Positions 35,418 through 43,325 of a stretch of 64,000 nucleotides of DNA are shown here, in pieces. Within the stretch, counting starts at the first letter, position 1; each line of letters starts with the position of its first letter. The notes beneath the pieces are model-generated. The model was not told the origin of the DNA. It saw only the letters and a list, made by a program, of their open reading frames with translations, and searched no databases. This DNA comes from Mesorhizobium sp. LMG 17147 (GTDB taxonomy: Bacteria > Pseudomonadota > Alphaproteobacteria > Rhizobiales > Rhizobiaceae), in the NCBI RefSeq assembly GCF_024297145.1, contig NZ_JANCTC010000004.1:301481-365480 (forward strand), given 5' to 3'. Position numbers and translations under genes: made by a program.

Positions 35418-36521
35418 TCAGTTCGCCGCCTTCATCCAGTGCTGCATCGTCGTCACCGAGCGGGCAAGCTGCGGCGCCGGGTGGATTTTCTCGCCGAAGG
35501 TGGCCGCGGCGCGCCAGCCCCAGCGCGGATCGGCAAGAAAGGCGCGCGCCAGCGCCACCATGTCGGCGCGGCCGTCGGCGACGATCGCCTCGGCCTGTTT
35601 CGGATCGTCGATCAGGCCGACGGCCCGCGTCGGGATGCCGACGGCCTTGCGCACCGCTTCGGCCAGATGCACCTGGTAGCCCGGCCCGGAGGGGAGCTTC
35701 TGCAACGGCGAATTGCCGCCACTCGAGCAGCAGAGATAGGCGACGCCGGCTTCCTTCAGCGCTTTTGCCACTTCGATCGCATCCTCGACGTCGAAGCCGC
35801 CATCGACCCATTCCTTGATCGACAGACGCGCGCCCAGCATCAGCCTGGGCACCGCCTTCTTTACCGCCTTGGCGATCTCGACGGCGAAACGCATGCGGTT
35901 TTCCAACGAGCCGCCCCAGCGGTCGGTGCGCCGGTTGGAAAGCGGCGACAGGAACTGGAAGATCAGATAGCCGTGCGCGGCATGCAGCTCGATGAAGTCG
36001 AAGCCGGCGCGCTCCGCCCGCCGCGCCGCTTCGGCGAAGCGTTCGATGATTTGCAGGATCTCGTCGTCCTCCAGCGCCCGCGGCACCTGCCAGCCGGTGT
36101 CGAAGGCGATGGCCGAGGCTGATACGATCGGCCACGGGTCCTGATCGGCGTGCAGCGGGCCGCCGCCCTCCCAGGGTTTGCGGTTGGAGGCCTTGCGTCC
36201 GGCATGGGCAAGCTGCGTACCGAATTTCGTGCCCGGTGCGGCGACACGCTTGGCTGCATCCAGCGTGCGTCGCGCCGCCGCCTCGTTGTCCTCGGAATAG
36301 AGGCCGAGACAGCCATGCGAGATGCGGCCGCGCCGCTCGACATCGGTCATCTCGACGGTGACCATGCCGGCGCCCGACATCGCCAGGTTCATCCAGTGAT
36401 AGAGATGCCAATCGCTGGCCGAGCCGTCCTCGGCCGAATACTGGCACATCGGCGCGACCGCGATGCGGTTGGGGAAGGTGAGGCCGTCGAGGGTGATCGG
36501 CTGGAAAAGCGATGAGGTCAT
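35418..36521 (-). CDS. old yellow enzyme family NADH:flavin oxidoreductase (YqjM-like)
   Basis: A 367-residue FMN-dependent ene-reductase with a TIM barrel. NRIAVAPMCQYSAEDG near 20-34 contains the YqjM-type Cys and Tyr, QLAHAGRK the conserved HAGR, and ELHAAHGYLIFQFLSPLSNRRTDRWGGSLENRMRF (about 185-218) the substrate and FMN region. It reduces activated C=C bonds; the natural substrate is unknown. It is divergent from the Nudix gene with 152 bp between the starts, where its promoter must lie. Confidence 0.93.
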   Translation of the reverse strand: MTSSLFQPITLDGLTFPNRIAVAPMCQYSAEDGSASDWHLYHWMNLAMSGAGMVTVEMTDVERRGRISHGCLGLYSEDNEAAARRTLDAAKRVAAPGTKFGTQLAHAGRKASNRKPWEGGGPLHADQDPWPIVSASAIAFDTGWQVPRALEDDEILQIIERFAEAARRAERAGFDFIELHAAHGYLIFQFLSPLSNRRTDRWGGSLENRMRFAVEIAKAVKKAVPRLMLGARLSIKEWVDGGFDVEDAIEVAKALKEAGVAYLCCSSGGNSPLQKLPSGPGYQVHLAEAVRKAVGIPTRAVGLIDDPKQAEAIVADGRADMVALARAFLADPRWGWRAAATFGEKIHPAPQLARSVTTMQHWMKAAN

Positions 36522-36673
36522 AAAAAACTCCGGAAAGGGTTGCCGCTATTTAGGCAGCCGATTGTGCCAGCGCCAGACACGAGACGGTGAAACGGCCCCT
36601 GGACCAATTGGTGGACCGATTGCACGAACGGCCGTTCGCGGCTACGCCTTGCCGCGGCAGCAGGGAGTCCAGC

Positions 36674-37252
36674 ATGGAAGATCGCATTCGCATCCGCTCT
36701 GAGGAAGTCCTTTCCGACGAATGGGCGGTTTTGAAAAAGACCGTCTTCGACTATCGCCGGCGCGACGGCAAATGGGAAACGCATACCCGCCAAACCTACG
36801 ATCGCGGCGACGGCGCGGTGATCCTGCCTTTCGATCCCGAGCGGTCGACGGTGCTTCTGGTGCGGCAGTTCCGCTACCCGGCCTACGTCACCGGCCACAA
36901 GGAGCCGCTGATCGAGGCCTGTGCCGGCCTGCTCGACGAAGACGATCCCGAAACCTGCATCCGCAAGGAGGCCGAGGAGGAACTCGGCTACCGTCTGAAG
37001 GACGTGCAGCGGCTGTTTTCGCCCTATATGAGCCCCGGCAGCGTGACCGAGCGGCTCTGGTTCTTCGTCGCCCGCTATTCGCCCGCCGACCGCATTTCCG
37101 ACGGCGGCGGCGCCCACGACGAAGGCGAAGACATCGAGGTTCTCGAAATGCCGCTCGACGAGGCGCTTGCCGGCATCCACGACGGTCGGATCATCGACGC
37201 CAAGACGATTATTTTGATCCAGCACCTGAAGCTGAACCCGATCGGGAGGTGA
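36674..37252 (+). CDS. Nudix hydrolase, NudK/ADP-sugar pyrophosphatase type
   Basis: A 192-residue Nudix enzyme. The front IRSEEVLSDEWAVLKKTVFDYRRRDG and VLLVRQFRYPAY match the GDP-mannose/ADP-ribose pyrophosphatase branch. The Nudix box appears as CAGLLDEDDPETCIRKEAEEELGY, with the catalytic EAEEELG core, and YMSPGSVTERLWFF is the branch-specific loop. It probably hydrolyses a nucleoside diphosphate sugar. The start at 36674 follows GGGAGTCC; a longer frame to 36587 would add 29 atypical residues. Confidence 0.9.
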   Translation: MEDRIRIRSEEVLSDEWAVLKKTVFDYRRRDGKWETHTRQTYDRGDGAVILPFDPERSTVLLVRQFRYPAYVTGHKEPLIEACAGLLDEDDPETCIRKEAEEELGYRLKDVQRLFSPYMSPGSVTERLWFFVARYSPADRISDGGGAHDEGEDIEVLEMPLDEALAGIHDGRIIDAKTIILIQHLKLNPIGR

Positions 37253-37307
37253 GGGGCTTTAATTCCTTGCCGCAACGGGCTGAGATGCAGCTGAGGGGAA
37301 CAGATCC

Positions 37308-37643
37308 ATGACTATCAAAAACTTGCCGAAGTGGTTGTGCGCGACTTCGACGGCTGTCTTTCTCTTGGCATCGATTGCCCCCTCACACGCTGAATCCTAT
37401 TCCAACCTGCAGGGCAAAGGATACAAGACCGGCAAGCTGTCGCGAGGCGCGTCAGGTTCACTGGGCTGGTTCGTTTCCAACGGCGAGAAAAAATACTTCT
37501 GCAGAATGCGAGCAGCGCAAGCTTATGTCGGTAGTACAGGATGGTCGCTTTTACCGCCGCCGGACGGCAAATCTCGTTGGACAGGAACGTCTACGAAAAA
37601 TACGCTGGATTTGATGCGTCCATTCCGCAACTGTCAGACCTGA
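37308..37643 (+). CDS. secreted small hypothetical protein
   Basis: A 111-residue protein with a clear signal peptide (hydrophobic 14-25, cleavage near SHAES). The mature part is Gly/Ser-rich and basic, with two Cys (one in KKYFCRMR, one near the end) and no recognised domain. GAGGGGAAC lies upstream of the ATG. It is probably periplasmic, with no role predictable from sequence. It stands between the Nudix gene and tRNA-Leu. Confidence 0.68.
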   Translation: MTIKNLPKWLCATSTAVFLLASIAPSHAESYSNLQGKGYKTGKLSRGASGSLGWFVSNGEKKYFCRMRAAQAYVGSTGWSLLPPPDGKSRWTGTSTKNTLDLMRPFRNCQT

Positions 37644-37729
37644 AGGCTGGCAAGCTCAATAAGCGAGCGGTCGGCAATTGCAGTCCCGCGAAATGACCCG
37701 CTCTCGATCTGTCCTTTCAAATCCAAATC

Positions 37730-37815
37730 TGGTGCGGACGACGGGAATCGAACCCGTACGATCAGAGATCGAGGGATTTTAAGTCCCTTGCGTCTACCAA
37801 TTCCGCCACGTCCGC
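37730..37815 (-). tRNA. tRNA-Leu (UAA anticodon)
   Basis: The minus-strand sequence starts GCGGACGTGGCGGAATTGG and ends in CGTCCGC-A-CCA, with the 7-bp acceptor stem perfectly paired. The anticodon loop is CUUAAAA with anticodon UAA. The D-loop is GGTAGACGCAAG-like and the T-arm contains GGTTCGATTCC, and the long variable arm expected of tRNA-Leu is present. CCA is encoded, giving 86 nt. Confidence 0.96.
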
Positions 37816-38069
37816 AGGCCAGCCCTTTTCAGCCGCCAGCCAAAGGCCGTCAAGCCGTCTTCTGCCGTCGACAAATCTGGCACTGGAAGCTAGCGAGGGC
37901 CAATCACCCACGGAGATACAAACAAAATCGTTTCACCCGAGGCTACCGCGAATGCGTGTCCCCCGTTCGCAGGATGCGTTCGGGCGCTCTGGCCTGATAG
38001 ACTCCAATCGGCAAGTGGATCGGCGCGCCGATACTCGACGCCGTCGTCTACAGACACTGGGAGATTGTC

Positions 38070-38522
38070 ATGCTCAAGCTTGCCTCTGCCCTGGCACTGC
38101 TGCTTGTTGGGACGGCGCCTCTGTCTGCTGACGAGATGCCGATGAACGCCAAAGACATCAAATGGGGTCCTGCTCCTGCTGTCATTCCGGCTGGGGCGGA
38201 AATGGCTGTTGTCGCTGGAGATCCCTCAAAGGACGGCGCCTTTGTGCTGCGGTTGAAGGCACCCGCAGGCTACAAAATTGCCGCACATAATCATCCCACC
38301 ACGGAATACATGACGGTGCTTTCCGGCAACTTCCATTTTGGAATGGGCGACAAGCTCGACGAGGCGAAAGGCGTCGAACTGACTGCTGGCGGCTTCGGCG
38401 TCGCACCGGCCGGAATGAATCACTTCGCCTGGACGACAAGCGATACGATCGTAGAGGTTCATGGCGAGGGGCCATTCAAGATCACCTACGTCAACCCGGC
38501 AGACGACCCGAGCAAGAAGTGA
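38070..38522 (+). CDS. secreted cupin-domain protein
   Basis: A 150-residue protein with a signal peptide (LASALALLLVGTAPLSA) and one cupin beta-barrel. KIAAHNHPTTEYMTVLSGNFHFG provides the first cupin motif with metal-ligand His and Glu residues, and GGFGVAPAGMNHFAW the second with a His. It is periplasmic, probably a metal-binding enzyme or small-molecule-binding protein; the substrate is unknown. It stands alone between the tRNA and the adenine deaminase region. Confidence 0.85.
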   Translation: MLKLASALALLLVGTAPLSADEMPMNAKDIKWGPAPAVIPAGAEMAVVAGDPSKDGAFVLRLKAPAGYKIAAHNHPTTEYMTVLSGNFHFGMGDKLDEAKGVELTAGGFGVAPAGMNHFAWTTSDTIVEVHGEGPFKITYVNPADDPSKK

Positions 38523-38675
38523 CAGTTCGGGATCGAATTGATTGAACCGACCGAAGGCTAGAACGATGGAGTGCGTCAAACTCCGCGACCGTCGATTCGG
38601 TGAGATCCGCTAACGGGCGAAAGCTGATTGGCCGGAGTCATATTCCGCTTGGGCCATTTTGCCATGAATGGCGCT

Positions 38676-38738
38676 AAAACAAAAAACCCGCCTCGGCGGG
38701 CGGGTCGTTGGCGCCAATTAGCACCATAGCCAAATTAG
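38676..38738 (-). ncRNA. candidate small RNA with intrinsic terminator
   Basis: The minus strand carries TTGTTC (38769-38764), 18 nt, then TATGCT (38745-38740) as a possible promoter. A transcript of about 55-60 nt ends at hairpin CCCGCC/GGCGGG (38700-38687) followed by TTTTTTGTTTT. No minus-strand gene reads into this terminator from the right for 2 kb, so an RNA gene is the simplest explanation. The size and layout recall the short MmgR/suhB-type RNAs of alphaproteobacteria, but I cannot confirm identity. Confidence 0.45.
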
Positions 38739-38824
38739 TAGCATAGCTGCCGGCACAAAGCAAGAACAAAGTTGCTGCGGCCGGCACAAAATGCCCTTGG
38801 CGATTGGCGAAAGCCGTGGCGCAT

Positions 38825-38937
38825 CGATCTCCCTCCTTGAGGGGGAGATGGCCGGTAGGCCAGAGGGGGTCGTCGCGCGTGGATCGGCGACCCCCTCTGT
38901 CGCCTTCGGCGACATCTCCCCCTCAAGGGGGGAGATC
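38825..38937. repeat. inverted-repeat element (REP-like)
   Basis: Arms 38825-38871 and 38888-38937 are inverse copies containing GATCTCCC...GGGGGAGAT and AGAGGGGGTCG. Each arm can fold separately. It belongs to the same general class as 19361-19510 and 52349-52494. Confidence 0.7.
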
Positions 38938-39019
38938 TGCAACTTCGCCGTCCGCGCTTGCTTCCTCGCTGGTCAAAACCCTCGCGGCTTGGCACAGTCG
39001 GGCAAAGAGGAGCCTGTTG

Positions 39020-40831
39020 ATGCCGAAGACCGACAATGCGACAAAACCAAAACCCTGGGCCGAGATGGCGACGCAACTGGTCGATGTCGCCATGGGCCGC
39101 AAGCCCGCCGATCTCGTCATCCGCAACGGGCGCTGGGTCAACGTTCATTCCGGCGAGATCATCGCCGGCACCGACATCGCCATCGCCGGCGGCCGCTTTG
39201 CCTATTGCGGGCCGAATGCCGGCCATGCCATCGGCCAGGGCACCAAGGTGGTCGATGCCGGCGGCCGCTATCTGGTGCCGGGGCTTTGCGACGCGCATAT
39301 GCATGTCGAGAGCGGCATGGTGACGGTGACGGAATTCTGCCGCGCGGTGATCCCGCACGGCACCACATCGATGTTCATCGATCCGCATGAGATCGCCAAC
39401 GTGCTCGGCCTGCCGGGCGTGCGGCTGATGCATGACGAGGCGGTCGCCATGCCGGTCAACGTGCATGTGCAGATGCCGTCCTGCGTGCCGTCGGCACCGG
39501 GGCTGGAGCATGCCGGCGCCGAGCTGACCGTCGCCGATGTTGCCGAGGCGATGACCTGGGAGAACATCGTCGGGCTCGGCGAGGTGATGAATTTTCCGGG
39601 CGTCGCCGCCAATGATCCGGTGATGTCGGGCGAGATCGCGGCGACGGTGAGGGCCGGCAAGACTGTCGGCGGGCATTATGCCTCGCGCGATCTCGGCCTG
39701 CCGTTCCACGGCTATGTCGCCGGCGGCCCCGAGGACGACCACGAAGGCACGCGCGCCGAGGATGCCATCGCCCGCGTCCGCCAGGGCATGAAGGCGATGC
39801 TGCGGCTGGGCTCGGCCTGGTATGACGTGGCCTCGCAGATCAAGGCGGTGACGGAGAGCGGGCTCGACCCGCGCAACTTCATCCTGTGCACCGACGACAG
39901 CCACTCCGGCACGCTGGTGCACGAAGGCCATATGGACCGGGTCGTGCGCCACGCCATCAGCCAGGGCTTGAAGCCGGTGACGGCGATCCAGATGGCGACG
40001 CTCAACACCGCCCAGCATTTCAAGCTGGAGCGCGAGATCGGCTCGATCGCGCCGGGACGGCTCGCCGATCTGCTGATCGTCTCCGACCTCGCCGAAATGA
40101 CCATCGACGAGGTCTATGGCCGCGGCGTCAGGCTGGCCAAGGGCGGCAAGCTCGAAATCGACATTCCGGCCTACAATTATCCGCGGACGGCGAAGAACAC
40201 CGTCAGGCTCGGCAAGAAGCTCGAGGCAGGCGATTTCGACATCGCGGCACCGATAGGCGCCAACGAAGTGCGGGTGCGGGTCATCGGCGTCCTCGAGAAC
40301 CAGGCGCCGACGCGGGCGCTGGAGGCCGATCTTGCCGTCGAGGACGGGCTGGTCGCCATGGATCGCCGCAACGATGTCTGCCAGATCGCGCTGGTCGAAC
40401 GCCACAAGGGCACCGGCGGCGTCACCAACGCCTTCGTCTCCGGCTTCGGCTATATCGGCGACTGCGCCATGGCCTCCAGCGTGGCGCATGATGCCCACCA
40501 CATCATCGTCGTTGGCACCAACAAGCAGGACATGGCATTGGCGGTGAACCGGCTGGGCGAGGTCGGCGGCGGCGTCGTGCTGTTCTCCAAGGGCAAGGAA
40601 CTGGCGCTGGTCGAAATGCCGATCGCCGGGCTGATGTCGGACGAGCGGGCGGAAATCGTCGCCGCCAAGGCGGACAAACTCAGCGACGCCATGCGCCAGA
40701 TGGGCTGCTCGCTGAACAACGCCTACATGCAGCACTCGCTGCTGGCGCTGGTCGTGATCCCCGAGCTCAGGATTTCCGACGTCGGCCTGATCGACGTGAC
40801 GACCTTCCAGAAGGTTGATTTGTTCGTTTGA
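39020..40831 (+). CDS. ade: adenine deaminase
   Basis: A 603-residue metal-dependent deaminase of the amidohydrolase superfamily, converting adenine to hypoxanthine in purine salvage. PGLCDAHMHVES carries the first metal-ligand His pair, HGTTSMFIDPHEIANV the next region, VGGHYASRDLG a His, and CTDDSHSGTLVHEGHMD the catalytic Asp. The C-terminal half (GFGYIGDCAMASSVAHDAHH, ending FQKVDLFV) is the Ade-specific domain. AGAGGAG lies before the ATG at 39020; longer frames run into the REP-like repeat. E. coli Ade is 588 residues. Confidence 0.93.
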   Translation: MPKTDNATKPKPWAEMATQLVDVAMGRKPADLVIRNGRWVNVHSGEIIAGTDIAIAGGRFAYCGPNAGHAIGQGTKVVDAGGRYLVPGLCDAHMHVESGMVTVTEFCRAVIPHGTTSMFIDPHEIANVLGLPGVRLMHDEAVAMPVNVHVQMPSCVPSAPGLEHAGAELTVADVAEAMTWENIVGLGEVMNFPGVAANDPVMSGEIAATVRAGKTVGGHYASRDLGLPFHGYVAGGPEDDHEGTRAEDAIARVRQGMKAMLRLGSAWYDVASQIKAVTESGLDPRNFILCTDDSHSGTLVHEGHMDRVVRHAISQGLKPVTAIQMATLNTAQHFKLEREIGSIAPGRLADLLIVSDLAEMTIDEVYGRGVRLAKGGKLEIDIPAYNYPRTAKNTVRLGKKLEAGDFDIAAPIGANEVRVRVIGVLENQAPTRALEADLAVEDGLVAMDRRNDVCQIALVERHKGTGGVTNAFVSGFGYIGDCAMASSVAHDAHHIIVVGTNKQDMALAVNRLGEVGGGVVLFSKGKELALVEMPIAGLMSDERAEIVAAKADKLSDAMRQMGCSLNNAYMQHSLLALVVIPELRISDVGLIDVTTFQKVDLFV

Positions 40832-40850
40832 ACGCCGCCGGGGCGCTTCT

Positions 40851-42014
40851 TCAGCCGCCGGTGGCGATGGTCAGCACTTTGAACGGCGTGGTGATGACGA
40901 TTTCGGCGACCGAGCCGACGGCCTTGCCGAGGCCCTGGCCGAGATTGTCGAGCTGGGCCGGCGCGGTCTCTTCGGAGGCGAGGCCGGCCGGGGCGCGCAG
41001 GCGGTCGCCGAGCAGCTGCACCAGGAACGGGTTGTCGGCGAATTTGGCGTGGTTCAGCCGGTCGCCGCCCTTGGTCTTGGTCAGGTCGACCACCGAGACG
41101 CCATAGCTGGCGAGGTCGGCCGCATCGCCATAGTCACCGACGCGTGGCTTGTCGCCGGAGATCAGGGTCGACAGCCTGAGCGCCCGGTCGTCGCCCGAAA
41201 GCAGCACGGCGAACGGCTTGTCGGGCTTGCCGTAGCGGATCATCTGCTTCTTGAACACGTCGACGTCGATGTCGGGCGAAGCCAGGATGACGTAGCCGAG
41301 CTTGCCGCCGAGGTCGCGGTCGCCGGTGATGGCAAGCTGGCGCAACGCTTCCATCGTCACCCAGGTCCCCATCGAATGGGCAATGATGTCGATGCTCTTG
41401 GCGCGGCTCTTGGCGAGCATGCGCAGCGTCGCTTCGAGATCGTCGCGCGCCGCATTGGCGCTTTCCTTGTCGTAGATGTAGCCGGTCGTCTTGCCGCTCG
41501 ACGCCCACGAAAACAGCACCGGCGTGCCAGGATATTTCGTGTCGTGCGCGATCTGCGTCAGCCGGTAGATGCCGTCGTCGAACCCGTTGTTGAAGCCGTG
41601 CACGAAAACCAGCGCCCGGTCGCCGCGCATCGCGATGTCGGCGCCGACCGCCTTGGCGAACTGCGGCCCGCCTTCGTAGAAGGTGACGTCGGTCGCCGTG
41701 AAATCCTTCGCCGGATTGCTGTTGGCCGAGCCCTTGACCCGTTCGATGGCGCCGACCTGGTGCACCTTCGGCACCGTCACCTCGACGCTGGCAAAGCTGG
41801 TGCTCGGCGAACGGTCGCCGTCGAACACCTGCCGGGGCTCTTTCGTTGCCTTTTGCCGGGTTGTGGCGACGAAGATGTTGTGCGTCGCCGCAATGTCCGA
41901 AGCAGGCACGATGATCGTCGTCTTGTTGAGCAGATCGTGCGTGTTCTGACCGGCGCAGCCTGCCAGCGCGAGCGCGAACGCAACGACGAGAAAGATCTTC
42001 GAAGGCACGATCAC
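40851..42014 (-). CDS. DUF900-type alpha/beta-hydrolase lipoprotein, copy 1
   Basis: A 387-residue lipoprotein. The start FLVVAFALALAGC has lipobox LAGC. The body is the DUF900/esterase-like fold: VFVHGFNNGFDDGIYRL, FSWASSGKTTGYIYDKESA, DIIAHSMGTWVTMEALRQL with the nucleophile in AHSMG, and LASPDIDVDVFKKQ. It is probably a periplasmic or outer-membrane esterase of unknown substrate. It begins with GTG. A paralog with the same domain order lies 134 bp upstream on the same strand. It carries an extra C-terminal tail of about 40 residues. Confidence 0.85.
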   Translation of the reverse strand: MIVPSKIFLVVAFALALAGCAGQNTHDLLNKTTIIVPASDIAATHNIFVATTRQKATKEPRQVFDGDRSPSTSFASVEVTVPKVHQVGAIERVKGSANSNPAKDFTATDVTFYEGGPQFAKAVGADIAMRGDRALVFVHGFNNGFDDGIYRLTQIAHDTKYPGTPVLFSWASSGKTTGYIYDKESANAARDDLEATLRMLAKSRAKSIDIIAHSMGTWVTMEALRQLAITGDRDLGGKLGYVILASPDIDVDVFKKQMIRYGKPDKPFAVLLSGDDRALRLSTLISGDKPRVGDYGDAADLASYGVSVVDLTKTKGGDRLNHAKFADNPFLVQLLGDRLRAPAGLASEETAPAQLDNLGQGLGKAVGSVAEIVITTPFKVLTIATGG

Positions 42015-42148
42015 GCGGGCTCCCGCAAAGGCGACGTCGAGCCGGAGACGTCTTGGCCTATTCGATAGAGGCAGAGGCCGGCACGGTCCAGTTCACACTG
42101 TTCCGATAGTGCGGCAATGGTCAACAACGACTGCCGCGCGCAATGCGG

Positions 42149-43222
42149 CTATTGTCCGACCGAGGCGATCCGGTCGGTCACCTCGCGGTCGCTGGCAAAC
42201 CCGTCATCCTCGCGCAGCTTCTGGCCGATCAACTGCACCAATTCCGGGTTGTCGGCGAATTTGGTGTGGTTGAAACGGTCGGCACCCTTGACGCTGGAGA
42301 GGTCGACGACCGACACGCCGTAGCTGGCGAGGTCGGCGGCGTCCTTGTAGTCGCCGACGCGCGGCCGCGCGCCGGCGATCAGGCCGGACAGCCTGAGCGC
42401 CCGGTCGTCGTCGGAGAGCAGCAGGATGAACGGCTTGTCCGGTTTGCCGTAGCGGCGCATCTGGCTCTTGAACACGTCGACGTCGATGTCGGGCGAGGCC
42501 AGCACAACGTCGCCGAGCTTGCCGCCGAGATCGCGGTCGCCGGTGATGGCGAGCTGGCGCAGCGCCTCCATGGTGACCCAGGTCCCCAGCGAATGGGCAA
42601 CGATGTCGATGCGCCGCGCGCCGGTCTGCGCCAGCATTCTCAGCGTCACTTCGAGCTGATCGCGGGCAACGCTGGCGCTTTCCTTGTCGTAGACATAGTC
42701 GGTGGTCTTGGCGCCCGACGCCCAGGAAAACAGCACCGGCGTGCCCGGATAGCCGGAATCATGAGTGATCTGGGTGACGCGGTAGACGGCGTCGTCGAAG
42801 CCGGTGTTGTAGCCGTGGACGAAGACCATGACGCGGCCGCCGCGCGCCGCGATGTCGGCGCTGAGCGCGCTGGAGAATTTCGGCTGGGTGTCGTAGCCGA
42901 CGACCTCGGAAGCCATGAAGTATTTGGCCGGATCGTCCGACTTGCCGCGCGAGCGCCGCTCGATCTGGCCTGTCTTGTGGATGCCGGGGACGGTTACGTT
43001 GACGCGGGCATAATTCAGCGTCGCCGACCGCTCGCCGTCGAAGACCTTGTTGGGATCGTCGGAGCGCTTGCGGGTGGTTGCGATGAAGATCGAGTGGTTG
43101 CCGGCGATTTCCGTCACCGGCACCGCCATCATGGCGCTGCCGAGCAGTTCCTCGGTTTGGCGGCCGCCGCAGCCGGCGAGCAGCGCGGCAAGGACAATGA
43201 TGCAAATCGTCTTCAAGGGCAC
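42149..43222 (-). CDS. DUF900-type alpha/beta-hydrolase lipoprotein, copy 2
   Basis: A 357-residue paralog of the next gene, with lipobox LAGC in IIVLAALLAGCGG. VFVHGYNTGFDDAVYRV, FSWASGAKTTDYVYDKESA, DIVAHSLGTWVTMEALRQL and LASPDIDVDVFKSQM repeat the neighbour's motifs almost unchanged. The N-terminal third and the C-terminus differ, so the pair has diverged in presumed substrate-facing parts. GTG is the only start that includes the signal. The pair is probably co-transcribed, as this gene is the upstream member. Confidence 0.85.
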   Translation of the reverse strand: MPLKTICIIVLAALLAGCGGRQTEELLGSAMMAVPVTEIAGNHSIFIATTRKRSDDPNKVFDGERSATLNYARVNVTVPGIHKTGQIERRSRGKSDDPAKYFMASEVVGYDTQPKFSSALSADIAARGGRVMVFVHGYNTGFDDAVYRVTQITHDSGYPGTPVLFSWASGAKTTDYVYDKESASVARDQLEVTLRMLAQTGARRIDIVAHSLGTWVTMEALRQLAITGDRDLGGKLGDVVLASPDIDVDVFKSQMRRYGKPDKPFILLLSDDDRALRLSGLIAGARPRVGDYKDAADLASYGVSVVDLSSVKGADRFNHTKFADNPELVQLIGQKLREDDGFASDREVTDRIASVGQ

Positions 43223-43325
43223 TTAAGCAATTCCACTCCGGCCTGACCAAAGGCCCATCCACCTCCGCCGCCCCTCCCGGACAGGCGAAGTGCGGCAGAA
43301 GTAAGTCGCGGATGCCGAAATGCGC

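Larger units (their letters stand above)
38523..39019. other. gene-free region before adenine deaminase
   Basis: Apart from the terminator and possible small RNA (38676-38745) and the inverted-repeat element (38825-38937), nothing was recognised. A 17-residue minus-strand frame (ATG at 38726) runs through the terminator hairpin. Confidence 0.6.

Noticed and set aside
38735..40735. 666-codon open frame on the minus strand
   Set aside because: It lies antisense to adenine deaminase, whose motifs are intact, and reads as a His/Arg/Asp-rich shadow of a high-GC gene with no ribosome binding site.
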